A stretch of DNA of 64,000 nt from Chryseobacterium oranimense (GTDB lineage: Bacteria > Bacteroidota > Bacteroidia > Flavobacteriales > Weeksellaceae). Of the stretch, positions 45,247 through 53,663 are shown piece after piece (position 1 is the first letter of the stretch; each line of letters begins with the position of its first letter). The stretch spans positions 1 to 64,000 of the forward strand of contig NZ_FQWT01000001.1 of NCBI RefSeq assembly GCF_900129755.1, in the 5' to 3' direction. The translations under genes and the position numbers were made by a program. The notes under the pieces were generated by a model. That model did no database searches. It was not told the DNA's origin and was given only the letters and a program-made list of their open reading frames with translations.

Positions 45247-47412
45247 CTACTGCTTGATCAATTTTTTATTCACCGTTTGTTTCTCTGTCTCTACCGTTAC
45301 AACATAATTTCCTGTCTGGATGGAAGAAATATTAATCTCCTGCTTATTTCCTTTTAATGAAGAATCAGATAGTACAAGTCGCCCTGCTTCATCATAAATT
45401 TTATAAGATTTTAAAGCATCTTTAGATGAGATAACGATCATGTTTTTAGCAGGATTCGGATAAATATTGATGAGATTATCATTTTTAGTTAACTCGTTCA
45501 CCCCAAGAACATTACATGAGAAATTCGCTTTCCAGCCATTATCTGTAACTCCCGGATCCGATACAAATTTTACCGTAATAGCTCCTGATGAATGTGTAGA
45601 GGTAAAAGGACCAGGCACTGTATTTCCTGTCAGGCTATTTCCATTGGCAAACAAAGGAGATGCTGTAGAAGGGCCATTATACACGTACATAAAATCATAA
45701 TCCTGCTCCAACGCAAACTCTGTAAATGTCATAGTAAGAGCTCCTGAAGAAGGGTAAAATGTTTTAATGATCGTTTCATCATTTCTGTAACCTTCGGTCT
45801 GGCCGCCTGTATCTGTAAATAAAGCACCGTCGCACCAGGAAGCATCCGTAAGGAATACCTGTGTCTTTTGGAAAGCATTGGAGCCAGAACAGGTTGTTCC
45901 TACTGATAACTTATAATACGTTGCAGGCTGAAGGCCGCTGAAGCTAAGGCTTTGTGAACTTGTTGTACCCGATGTTACAGAAGTTTCATCCATTTTGGTA
46001 AGCTTGTATTTCCATGATGTAGAAACACCATCAGTAAAGGCAGCATTTGCTGAAACCTGGGTAATATCCGAAACATTCATCCCTGTAACCGTTGCAGTAC
46101 ATGCGGTAGTACAATTTGTGCCCAAACATGCCTTCGAATCAACCGTATTCCTGATCAGGGCAGCAGGCTGAGGCCCAAAGCCATTATTGAAACTGATTCC
46201 TACTCCGGAAATCAGGTGGCAATAACTCATAATTGTTCCCTTCACAGTCGTGGAAGGAATCGGTCCTGTACAGCCTTCACTGTAGCCAGCCTGAGCTCCA
46301 CACCCATCAATGGCAGTGTTGTTTCCGTTCCAGGCACAGGCATGGGTATGAGGAGAACCTAAGCTATGCCCCATTTCGTGAGTCATTGCCTGGATAGTCC
46401 ATGAATAGACCGGTACATTGGAATAAGTCTGCGAAATCCCTGAATAAGCATGTCTGTAAGTTCCGCATAAAGAATTCACGTAAGCAACGCTTGTAGTGGC
46501 AGGCGCATTGATAAGATGGGCTAAATCGCCATTAAAAGTCTGTCTGTTATTCCTGAAATTCCCAAGGTTTGTATTCGGATTTCCGGTATAAGGATCCGGC
46601 GTTGTCCAGATATAGATTTCATTTAGAGCCACTTTAATGTCGTCATTACTGTAAAGAGTGGCAATATTATTATGAACCGCTGTAAGCCAGTTCGTAGTAG
46701 TCGTGATGTCTGAATTATTATTCTGATAAGGTTTGTAACATACCTCATAGTAAATCCTTACACAATTTTCTGTCATAGCCTTATTAGTTACAGACGGATC
46801 GAACGAGGCTTTTTGGGTCTGATTTTCCTTCAGCTCATCCACTCCGCAGACGAAAGGATTGGCACCGGTAAGTTTGGATTCCGAATAACTCACAAAATCT
46901 TCAGCATTTTTTGCCTTTCCTAATACGACATTACCAAGTTCCGAAGTTGATGCCACTCCCACAATATCATCATTGAAAAAGCTGAAAGCTGCAATAGAAG
47001 TATTATCCCCTTTCACAATTCCGATATAATAGGCACCCGGAGTATAGTTTACAACTTCTCCCTTATTGGTAACCACCTTAAACTCATTGGTAAAGATCTG
47101 GTTTTTATAAAGTTCAACAGTAATATGCCTGTTTCCATCAAAAGGAAAACTTATTTCAAGATATTCAGGCTTTTCATTAACCAGCTTTTTCAGTTCAGAA
47201 GATTTTAAGCTCAGTACCGTAATATCGGTAGCGGTTCTTTTATATTCTGAGAATTTATCAGAAGCTTTGTTCACTTCAAACAAAGTATACTTTTGGAAAG
47301 TTTTTTTCTCGGTATGAAATTCAGAAATTTTTTGTGCAACAGGTCTCAGCTTTTGCGAAAAACCAAGCACAAAGCACTGCACAAGGCATAGGAATAATAG
47401 TTTTTTAATCAT
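45247..47412 (-). CDS. Secreted M12 (reprolysin-type) metalloprotease with T9SS sorting domain
   Basis: A 721-residue protein; the start is the ATG at 47412 (MIKKLLFLCLVQCFVLGFSQ), a signal peptide. The zinc motif HEMGHSLGSPHTH fits HExxHxxGxxHxH of the metzincins, with the Met-turn candidate TIMSYCH downstream. A propeptide precedes it (residues about 20-200). After the catalytic domain come a fibronectin-III-like region (about 440-520), a CUB-like domain (AL EQDYDFMYVYNGPS, about 560-620) and a C-terminal type IX sorting domain with NIYPNPAKNMIVISS and a final KLIKQ. It would be exported by the Por system and act outside the cell on proteins. Confidence 0.92.
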   Translation of the reverse strand: MIKKLLFLCLVQCFVLGFSQKLRPVAQKISEFHTEKKTFQKYTLFEVNKASDKFSEYKRTATDITVLSLKSSELKKLVNEKPEYLEISFPFDGNRHITVELYKNQIFTNEFKVVTNKGEVVNYTPGAYYIGIVKGDNTSIAAFSFFNDDIVGVASTSELGNVVLGKAKNAEDFVSYSESKLTGANPFVCGVDELKENQTQKASFDPSVTNKAMTENCVRIYYEVCYKPYQNNNSDITTTTNWLTAVHNNIATLYSNDDIKVALNEIYIWTTPDPYTGNPNTNLGNFRNNRQTFNGDLAHLINAPATTSVAYVNSLCGTYRHAYSGISQTYSNVPVYSWTIQAMTHEMGHSLGSPHTHACAWNGNNTAIDGCGAQAGYSEGCTGPIPSTTVKGTIMSYCHLISGVGISFNNGFGPQPAALIRNTVDSKACLGTNCTTACTATVTGMNVSDITQVSANAAFTDGVSTSWKYKLTKMDETSVTSGTTSSQSLSFSGLQPATYYKLSVGTTCSGSNAFQKTQVFLTDASWCDGALFTDTGGQTEGYRNDETIIKTFYPSSGALTMTFTEFALEQDYDFMYVYNGPSTASPLFANGNSLTGNTVPGPFTSTHSSGAITVKFVSDPGVTDNGWKANFSCNVLGVNELTKNDNLINIYPNPAKNMIVISSKDALKSYKIYDEAGRLVLSDSSLKGNKQEINISSIQTGNYVVTVETEKQTVNKKLIKQ

Positions 47413-47576
47413 TTTCACTTAATTAGATATGCAAATAAAATAAAAAAAATCAATATTAAGTGAAAAATAATTATCATTTTATTATACTTTTTCAACAAAT
47501 CATAATAAATATATTGCAAACTGAAAATATCTTAATTTGAGACAATAGAATTTCTTTTTTCAAGAGTCATATATCA

Positions 47577-47604
47577 TAAAAAAACTGAATATTTTCATAT
47601 TCAG
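47577..47604 (-). terminator. Intrinsic terminator of the DUF3060 gene
   Basis: The stem CTGAATA/TATTCAG with a short loop is followed by seven T on the minus strand, 29 bases past the stop. Confidence 0.75.
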
Positions 47605-47632
47605 CCCTTTAATATTTTATACTACATAATTA

Positions 47633-48016
47633 TTATTTTTTCTTCACACTATTGCCTACTCCTGTTATCGCAACATTAGGTTTCCCTGTTTTTGTGGATG
47701 AAGATTTATAAAACACCTTATTATTGCCTCCTTCCAGAATAATACGTGTTACTTTGTCTACATAAACTGTATTGTCGGTGCCGGATACCTCAAGCTTATC
47801 CACATTACCATTAATGGTAATTACATTATTTCCACCCGAAACTTCTGCGTTTCCACCATTTAAAGTATAAGAATTGTTGTGCCCAATACCATCAATTTCA
47901 AGGTGTTTATCCGTTTGTTTAGCTGTTCCGTGCTGAGAATCGACTTTGGCAGTTTTTTGAGCATTTGCAAGGCCTATTCCTATAAAAAGAACAGATAAGA
48001 TGAGTGTTTTTTTCAT
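47633..48016 (-). CDS. DUF3060 secreted beta-repeat protein
   Basis: A 127-residue protein with signal peptide MKKTLILSVLFIGIGLANA. The body is a series of short repeats, LEIDGIGHNNSYTLNGGNAE, then VSGGNNVITINGNVDKLEVS and GTDNTVYVDKVTRIILEGGN, the layout of a DUF3060 right-handed beta-helix. The tail is lysine-rich. Role unknown. It is a short single-gene unit between the protease and the MFS transporter. Confidence 0.83.
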   Translation of the reverse strand: MKKTLILSVLFIGIGLANAQKTAKVDSQHGTAKQTDKHLEIDGIGHNNSYTLNGGNAEVSGGNNVITINGNVDKLEVSGTDNTVYVDKVTRIILEGGNNKVFYKSSSTKTGKPNVAITGVGNSVKKK

Positions 48017-48093
48017 AATATTTATATTATTTGATCCTGAACAGCTGCAATTAAAATGCCAATCAGCAGGTCAATATATTAACATCTGATTAC

Positions 48094-48128
48094 AAAAAAA
48101 GATGTCCTGATTATAAGACATCTTTTTT
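48094..48128 (-). terminator. Intrinsic terminator of the MFS (UMF1) gene
   Basis: On the minus strand AAGATGTC and GACATCTT pair (extended by A/T pairs) with a ten-base loop, followed by a T run. Confidence 0.85.
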
Positions 48129-48147
48129 ATTATTTTGTTCATGCTTT

Positions 48148-49635
48148 TTAGAGTGTATCCCTGTTTTTCAGCATGTTTACTTTTAAAAACCGGATAAGAA
48201 TAAGCCCTGCAGCAAAGAATAACGTCATGGAAAGTGCCGCAATACGCATATTATTAAAATGCTCAATTAAAGTAGCAAAGATAAATGTACCGATAATAAT
48301 TGCTATCTTTTCCAGCACGTCATAAAAGCTGAAGTAAGTCGTGTTTTCCATAGAATCTTCCGGAAGAAGTTTTGAATAAGTAGATCTGGACATCGCCTGA
48401 AGACCTCCCATCACAAGACCAACTACCGCTGCTACCCCGTAGAACTGATATTCTACCGTAGGATTTTCTTTATTCAGGAAATAAGCCCAAAGACATGCAA
48501 CAATCCATAAAATAATAGCAATGGAAATCACATTTTTGTTCCCTATTCTTTTTGATAACCTGGAGAATATTACCGCTCCAATGATCGCCTCAATCTGAAT
48601 AACCAAAAGAGTTCCTATCAGCTTATCCTGAGCCAGATTGATTTCGCTTTTCCCAAACAGGGTTGCCATCAGGAAAATAGTCTGCATCCCGACACTGTAG
48701 AAAAAGAAGCTGGAAAGGAAAAATTTCAGATTTTTATCTTTAAACAATACGCCACCCACTTTAAACAGCTCGTGGAAACTTTCTTTGGCAATGTCTTTAT
48801 AAAAACTCAGATTATCTTTAAAAACCTCAAAGAAGCCTCCCTGTTCTTCATGCTTTTTGAAAATATTCTTATAGTTTAAAAGAACAAGGTCTTTAGGAAG
48901 CTTTTCTTTAACATCCCCAAACTGTGGAAGATGCTTGAATGTATACTGCGAGAATCCAAACCACCATGCACCGGTCAGCAGGAAGCTTATTCTCGTGAAT
49001 AAAAGCTGCTGTGCGGCTCCTTTTGCGAAAACCTGGATCAGTACCAGACAGATCACCACCAAAACCACAGAACCAATATACCCGTACACATATCCTTTTG
49101 CAGACAATGCATCCTGCTTGTCACGGGTTGCAATATCCGGCAGGAAAGAATTATAAAACACGAGACTTCCCCAGAACCCAACACTTGCCGTAATACTGAA
49201 CAGAAGGCCTAAAAACACGTTATGCATTCCTGTAAACATAGCTAGCCCCATACATGAAGTTGCCCCAAGATAACAGAAAAACTGCAAAAATGACTTCTTA
49301 TTTCCAATAGTATCCGCTAATGAAGACAGGAACGGAGAAAGCAACACCACAATAAAAAATGATATGGTAAGGGAATACCCATACACCGCATCAGGCTGGT
49401 ATTCGTTTCCGAATATCTTGATCATATGCCTTACCGGAACATCGATCCATGATTTTGTTTCTTCCACGTACTCCTTCTTCTCGTAGGCAGTAGTAAGTAT
49501 GGAATAGTAAATAGGAAAAATAGTAGAGGTAATAACCAGTGAATAAACGGAATTCGCCCAGTCGTATACAGCCCAGGCTTTCATAATCCTTGGATTATTC
49601 TTTATGTTTTGAGGTTGATTCTCAATTTCAGACAT
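48148..49635 (-). CDS. MFS transporter of the UMF1 (Atg22-like) type
   Basis: A 495-residue transporter with about 11-12 helices. The N-terminal KAWAVYDWANSVYSLVITST (residues 19-38), TSTIFPIYY, and the loop GYSLTISFFIVVLLSPFLSS followed by LADTIGNKKSF match the UMF1/Vps22-like branch of the major facilitator superfamily. The cargo is unknown in bacteria; relatives in fungi export amino acids from the vacuole. It is monocistronic by spacing. Confidence 0.9.
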   Translation of the reverse strand: MSEIENQPQNIKNNPRIMKAWAVYDWANSVYSLVITSTIFPIYYSILTTAYEKKEYVEETKSWIDVPVRHMIKIFGNEYQPDAVYGYSLTISFFIVVLLSPFLSSLADTIGNKKSFLQFFCYLGATSCMGLAMFTGMHNVFLGLLFSITASVGFWGSLVFYNSFLPDIATRDKQDALSAKGYVYGYIGSVVLVVICLVLIQVFAKGAAQQLLFTRISFLLTGAWWFGFSQYTFKHLPQFGDVKEKLPKDLVLLNYKNIFKKHEEQGGFFEVFKDNLSFYKDIAKESFHELFKVGGVLFKDKNLKFFLSSFFFYSVGMQTIFLMATLFGKSEINLAQDKLIGTLLVIQIEAIIGAVIFSRLSKRIGNKNVISIAIILWIVACLWAYFLNKENPTVEYQFYGVAAVVGLVMGGLQAMSRSTYSKLLPEDSMENTTYFSFYDVLEKIAIIIGTFIFATLIEHFNNMRIAALSMTLFFAAGLILIRFLKVNMLKNRDTL

Positions 49636-49761
49636 TTCAAATAAATATTAGTAGCACAAAAATAGAAAAACCATTAAGAAATTGATAAGATTTTAGAAAA
49701 ATTATCGATTCCTTAATGGTAAAATATTATTAAACAAAATATTAGATGCTTCTTTAATCAT

Positions 49762-49784
49762 AAAAACCGCCTCTCAGCGGTTTA
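49762..49784 (-). terminator. Probable terminator of the 49869-51038 gene
   Basis: The stem AAACCGC/GCGGTTT with a six-base loop is followed by five T on the minus strand. It lies 85 bases past the stop codon. Confidence 0.6.
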
Positions 49785-49868
49785 TATTACTATTGTTTTG
49801 TAAAAACTATATCAACTGGTTCATAAAGAAAACACTTTACATTTACAGCGAGTTGTTTTTATATGTCC

Positions 49869-51038
49869 TTAATAATATTGGATTTCTCTGACCCATTTAT
49901 ATAAGTCTTTCCCATTAACATTTTTAATTATTTCTATCCAGTTTTTATGTTTATCGAACTTATATTTAAAAACAACTACTGCTGCATTTTTTGGATTATT
50001 CCCATCCAAATAATATAATTTGGTTATATAATTATCTTTATACTCAAACCTGTTATCATACCAAAGTTTATCATTGTAATAGATTGTTTCTCTTTCTAAT
50101 TTTTTGTCTTTGGTATAAGTATAAGTAGTGTACATGGTTTTTCCATAATTGCCATCTTTTTCTTCTTTGATTATTTTTCCATTTCCCAATATGGTATAAT
50201 AATGATACTTTCCATCTTTAATATCAGTTTTCTTTATTAAATTTCCAGAATCATCATACTCATATGTCATATGCCCGCTTAAAAATATTTTTTTGTTTTC
50301 ATAATCAAGTTTATGGTCGAAAAACTTTGATTCAATTACTTTATATCCATTATCATAAATCTTTACACAGCTCAATTTTTGATGATAAATAGAGTCTTTA
50401 ATGCTACTAAAAGAACCGTTATCATTTTTTTTCCAAATATCATTTGTTACTATAAAAATACTGTCTGTCTTTGTTATAGTATCAAACTTCGTAACAAATA
50501 AAGGTTTAAGGCTTTCCTCATTACTAACATATTTTTCCATCGGTTCATCTTTCCATTTAGAATAATTCTCTCTAAATTTTGCAATCTTTTCATTTTTATT
50601 ATAAAAATAATGGGAAGTTTGTTGGGAATAATCATTTTTGGATTTTTCTGTAACTAACCTGTTCAAATTATCATATGTATAATCATAATCATCTACAATT
50701 TTTCCTGATTTGTAGTACCATGTTTCTTTTGTTATATTTCTATTTTTATCATAGTATGTTTCATTGTTTATATATCGACAGAAATCTGTCCCAAACCATG
50801 TCCCCCTCATACTTCTTCGCAAATTTTCCGGCTGCATAATGGTTGCATGCCCATACTCATTGTCTCCCTTCATAAAAGTATATGGACCGGAATCATTTAG
50901 AAAAATTACATATTCTTTCACAAATTTAGGGCTGCCTAATACTGAATCTTTAATAACCTGGGAATTAAATGAAGCAGATAAAAAAAATATGGAAAATAAT
51001 AACTGCTTTAATCTTTTATATAAAAAATATTTATTCAT
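49869..51038 (-). CDS. Secreted YD-repeat-like protein, unknown function
   Basis: A 389-residue protein with a signal peptide near residues 12-26 (LLFSIFFLSASFNSQV). The sequence is a run of strand-turn units with aromatic-rich motifs: YDYTYDNLNRLVTEK near 115-130, then YEYDDSGNLIKKT near 264-276, and TYTYTKDKKLERET near 306-319. These are YD repeats as found in RHS-like and MORN-type surface proteins. It is A/T-rich compared with the core genes around it, a sign of possible transfer. No toxin domain or sorting tail is seen at the C-terminus (KWVREIQYY). Confidence 0.75.
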   Translation of the reverse strand: MNKYFLYKRLKQLLFSIFFLSASFNSQVIKDSVLGSPKFVKEYVIFLNDSGPYTFMKGDNEYGHATIMQPENLRRSMRGTWFGTDFCRYINNETYYDKNRNITKETWYYKSGKIVDDYDYTYDNLNRLVTEKSKNDYSQQTSHYFYNKNEKIAKFRENYSKWKDEPMEKYVSNEESLKPLFVTKFDTITKTDSIFIVTNDIWKKNDNGSFSSIKDSIYHQKLSCVKIYDNGYKVIESKFFDHKLDYENKKIFLSGHMTYEYDDSGNLIKKTDIKDGKYHYYTILGNGKIIKEEKDGNYGKTMYTTYTYTKDKKLERETIYYNDKLWYDNRFEYKDNYITKLYYLDGNNPKNAAVVVFKYKFDKHKNWIEIIKNVNGKDLYKWVREIQYY

Positions 51039-51051
51039 ATTTCATCTTTTG

Positions 51052-51074
51052 AAAAAAGCCTCTGAAGAGGCTTT
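51052..51074 (-). terminator. Intrinsic terminator of the DUF6705 gene
   Basis: Perfect 8-bp stem AAAGCCTC/GAGGCTTT with a four-base loop and six T on the minus strand. It starts 4 bases past the stop, so the YD-repeat gene downstream is probably transcribed separately. Confidence 0.85.
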
Positions 51075-51077
51075 ACA

Positions 51078-51653
51078 TTACTGTTTAGTAAAAATAAGAT
51101 TCTCTGTTTCCGGAAGGTAAATTGTCGTATTCTGATTTCCGGGACAATTTTTTGTTGTTAAGACACTATCATTAGGATAATAAGACCACGAAATAGTTGA
51201 TGTATTGATCCTTTTTAATAAAATTTCACCCCAACCAACACCACAATTCGTCCCATTATAATAAAGAGATACAATATTATCTTTTACAGATACACTTGTG
51301 ATGAAATTTCGATCAGCTTCACTCTGAGCATTAGTATTACTTTGTAAAACTGCACCAGATAAATCTGTAATAATATATTTTATAAGTAATGCATCCTGAT
51401 AAAAAGTCGTAGTCAGATCACGCTTAAAAAGGTAATGTTCATGTTTCGTAATAGTCACAATAATATTTCGCCCATTAACGGTAGATTTCCATGTACCAAT
51501 ATAGGGGTCTAATTCATTACTAAGATCTTTCAAATATGAACCTGGTTGAACATCATCAGGATAAGTATTTAAAGGATATACTTGCTGTGCTTTACAAGAA
51601 GAAAAGTTTGTTATTAAAAATAATAATAAAACTGTTATATATAGATTTTTCAT
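51078..51653 (-). CDS. DUF6705-type lipoprotein
   Basis: A 191-residue lipoprotein with signal ending at cysteine 20 (FSSCKAQQ). The motif VYPLNTYPDDVQPGSYLKDL, then DPYIGTWKSTVNGRNIIVTI, fits the DUF6705 family of Flavobacteriia, which has a lipocalin-like start to a beta-barrel. Function unknown. It lies 12 bases after the JAB-like lipoprotein gene and is probably translated from the same message. Confidence 0.82.
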   Translation of the reverse strand: MKNLYITVLLLFLITNFSSCKAQQVYPLNTYPDDVQPGSYLKDLSNELDPYIGTWKSTVNGRNIIVTITKHEHYLFKRDLTTTFYQDALLIKYIITDLSGAVLQSNTNAQSEADRNFITSVSVKDNIVSLYYNGTNCGVGWGEILLKRINTSTISWSYYPNDSVLTTKNCPGNQNTTIYLPETENLIFTKQ

Positions 51654-51665
51654 AATATTTTTATT

Positions 51666-52994
51666 TTATACACATGGAACTGCATCTATTGTTCCATCAT
51701 TATTTTGCTTTATTGTTTTAATTCCATCATTATCTATTCTTTGCAATATAACCTTATTGCTTAGCCCCATTGCTTTTAAACTATCCATAAAAATTTTCTC
51801 TAATCCTGTTGAATTCAATTTTCCTGTCTGAGCATTACAATAAATTCCAGAAGTATCAGACAAAAGCCTTCCTTGATTTCTATATTGCTTAATTTTTAAT
51901 ATTTCAAGGTCTGTTTCACTAAATGTACCAGAAGGTGGTAAATCGGTATGATTACCATTAAAATACATTACATAATGTATTCCATTAGGGGCAACCATGC
52001 CTAAGAATCCATTCTCAGTGTAACCTATATCTTGGTATCTAACTATTTCTAAAAGAGTATCAATATCATTTGCAGAAAACATATCAACCTTTGTTCCAGT
52101 ATGATTATGATATCCTCCATTCATTGTAGAAGGGTCTCCAAAATTTACACTGTGAGCACTATTTTCAGTAGTTGGTGTTGGAGGGCCTGATTTATTCAAT
52201 CTCCATCCCTTTTCTCCTCCTGTCCCACTATTAAGATGATTTTTGAGGTCATTAACTACATCTTTTATTTCCTGTTTTTGCATTAGATTCTTTGTTTTCC
52301 CACAAGGGTCATTTCCATTATTAATTCCCCCAATAGGATGCGTCTGAGGATTAGGAACACTTACACTTCCTCCTGAAGGACCGGGAAAAGTAACAGGAGT
52401 GTTGGCTCCCCCATAGGTCATATACCACCACCAGGGTATTGGATCATTCCACGTAAGAACTATTTCGTCTACATAATATGTCGGCTCATTCCTGGCTGTC
52501 GGGTTGGAGATAGTGCTGTAGTAATTGGCAAATGTATTGATAACATTTTCATATTCTTTCACTTCTCCTGCTTCAAGAATTTTGTAATAGGCATCCGTCC
52601 TTTTTTCATTAATGGCACACGAGAGAATATAGTTTAGTTTCCCATTTTTTAATATCGGAAAGTAAACCAGTTTTTCAGCCTCTCCAAACGTTTGGGAAGC
52701 TATCCCAAAATCTACTTCACCAAAAACTTCCTGAAAGCTTTTTTTATATTCAGGGTTCTTTTCAAAAACCTGGTACAGGGTTTCAGCAAAAGGATAAGCA
52801 TAGCTATCCTCTGCCCCTTCTCTGGCAGATAAAGAAGTGTGGATCCTTTTTTCAAAATCTTCAAAGGCTTTTAGTTTACCTTTTTCTGTACTTTGCCGGG
52901 AAATTTCATCCTGAAAATCTTCGGTATGGCAGGAATGTAAAGAAAGAGAGCAGGCTATCATAAATGACAGCCGGAGAATAAAATTTTTTCTCAT
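51666..52994 (-). CDS. Lipoprotein with a JAB/MPN-like metallopeptidase motif
   Basis: A 442-residue lipoprotein with lipobox cysteine near residue 22 (LSLHSCHTED). Residues about 30-200 are unlike any domain I know. Next come a Pro/Gly-rich linker (TFPGPSGGSVSVPNPQ) and a C-terminal domain with GEKGWRL (possible catalytic Glu) then GGYHNHTGTKVDMFSANDID, which fits the JAMM pattern E...HxH...S-x2-D, with one extra residue before the Ser. JAB-type proteins are isopeptidases or peptidases that also occur as toxin domains. The assignment rests on this motif only. It faces an XRE gene across a palindrome-bearing intergenic region. Confidence 0.68.
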   Translation of the reverse strand: MRKNFILRLSFMIACSLSLHSCHTEDFQDEISRQSTEKGKLKAFEDFEKRIHTSLSAREGAEDSYAYPFAETLYQVFEKNPEYKKSFQEVFGEVDFGIASQTFGEAEKLVYFPILKNGKLNYILSCAINEKRTDAYYKILEAGEVKEYENVINTFANYYSTISNPTARNEPTYYVDEIVLTWNDPIPWWWYMTYGGANTPVTFPGPSGGSVSVPNPQTHPIGGINNGNDPCGKTKNLMQKQEIKDVVNDLKNHLNSGTGGEKGWRLNKSGPPTPTTENSAHSVNFGDPSTMNGGYHNHTGTKVDMFSANDIDTLLEIVRYQDIGYTENGFLGMVAPNGIHYVMYFNGNHTDLPPSGTFSETDLEILKIKQYRNQGRLLSDTSGIYCNAQTGKLNSTGLEKIFMDSLKAMGLSNKVILQRIDNDGIKTIKQNNDGTIDAVPCV

Positions 52995-53037
52995 ACTTTT
53001 TGTTGTTTTTTAGTTGTTAAATATATAAAAAATTTCT

Positions 53038-53055
53038 AATCACACAATAGTGATT
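53038..53055. promoter_or_regulatory. Candidate operator between divergent accessory genes
   Basis: AATCAC-N6-GTGATT is a perfect 6-bp-arm inverted repeat between the lipoprotein start (52994) and the XRE start (53133). Its position between divergent genes suits a regulator-binding site, but binding is inferred. Confidence 0.45.
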
Positions 53056-53085
53056 ATATTTTTACAAAACTAATTTTTATGCAGA

Positions 53086-53115
53086 TTGGATATTAACAAA
53101 ATATTGCTATTTTTG
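53086..53115 (+). promoter_or_regulatory. Consensus promoter for the second XRE gene
   Basis: TTG at 53086-53088 and TATTTTTG at 53108-53115, spacing 19 bp. The expected start of transcription is near 53122, leaving about 11 bases before ATG 53133. Confidence 0.7.
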
Positions 53116-53132
53116 ATCAAAATAATGCTAAA

Positions 53133-53498
53133 ATGAGTATCGGAAGCAAAGTGAGAAAATATAGAGAGGTTAAAGGAATGTCACAAGAAGATCTTGCCTT
53201 TCGTTTAGATGTTGCTCAAACTACAATTTCGAGTATTGAGTCTGATAAAAGCATTCCAAATTCTATTCTTCTCCACAAGATAGCGCAGGAATTAGATGTA
53301 GACATCAATGAAATACTAGACGAGGGAAAAACAAATATTAATACTGTAGAAAGAAATGAAGGAGTTATCAATGTTGATACTAATATTGGCACACTTAATA
53401 TGCTTTCAGAAAAGCTTATCGAGCAGTACGAAGAACGCATCAAAGAATTAAAGGAACAGATAGACTACTGGAAAAGTAAAGCTGAAGCCGGCAAATAA
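53133..53498 (+). CDS. XRE-family regulator with C-terminal coiled coil
   Basis: A 121-residue regulator. The helix-turn-helix spans residues about 3-60 (KVRKYREVKGMSQEDLAFRL, then DVAQTTISSIESDKSIPNSI). A middle strand-rich stretch (INVDTNIGTLNM) leads to a C-terminal coiled coil, about residues 90-117 (SEKLIEQYEERIKELKEQID), likely a dimerisation helix. Such regulators occur singly throughout Flavobacteriia. The divergent lipoprotein gene is the nearest candidate target. The 3' flank holds three TTCCGGAA sites. Confidence 0.88.
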   Translation: MSIGSKVRKYREVKGMSQEDLAFRLDVAQTTISSIESDKSIPNSILLHKIAQELDVDINEILDEGKTNINTVERNEGVINVDTNIGTLNMLSEKLIEQYEERIKELKEQIDYWKSKAEAGK

Positions 53499-53508
53499 CA
53501 TTCTCTTC

Positions 53509-53595
53509 TTCCGGAAAGTCTGATATTCCTTTGTTACAGACTTTCCGGAAAGGGAAAATCTTTTTCTCAATTGTATATCAAGCTTTTCCGGAAAA
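53509..53595. repeat. Triple TTCCGGAA cluster with 14-bp inverted repeat
   Basis: TTCCGGAAAGTCTG (53509-53522) and CAGACTTTCCGGAA (53537-53550) form a perfect 14-bp inverted repeat with a 14-base loop. A third TTCCGGAA lies in the palindrome TTTTCCGGAAAA at 53584-53595. No T run follows the first hairpin. Confidence 0.75.
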
Positions 53596-53596
53596 C

Positions 53597-53625
53597 AAAA
53601 AACGAGGTTCTGAAAACCTCGTTTT
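53597..53625. terminator. Terminator between the XRE and thiolase genes
   Basis: Stem AACGAGGTT (53601-53609) with AACCTCGTT (53615-53623), T runs on both strands, between convergent genes. Confidence 0.8.
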
Positions 53626-53663
53626 ATATATTTGAAACCTTAAGCTTCTGAGTTTATAGCTTA

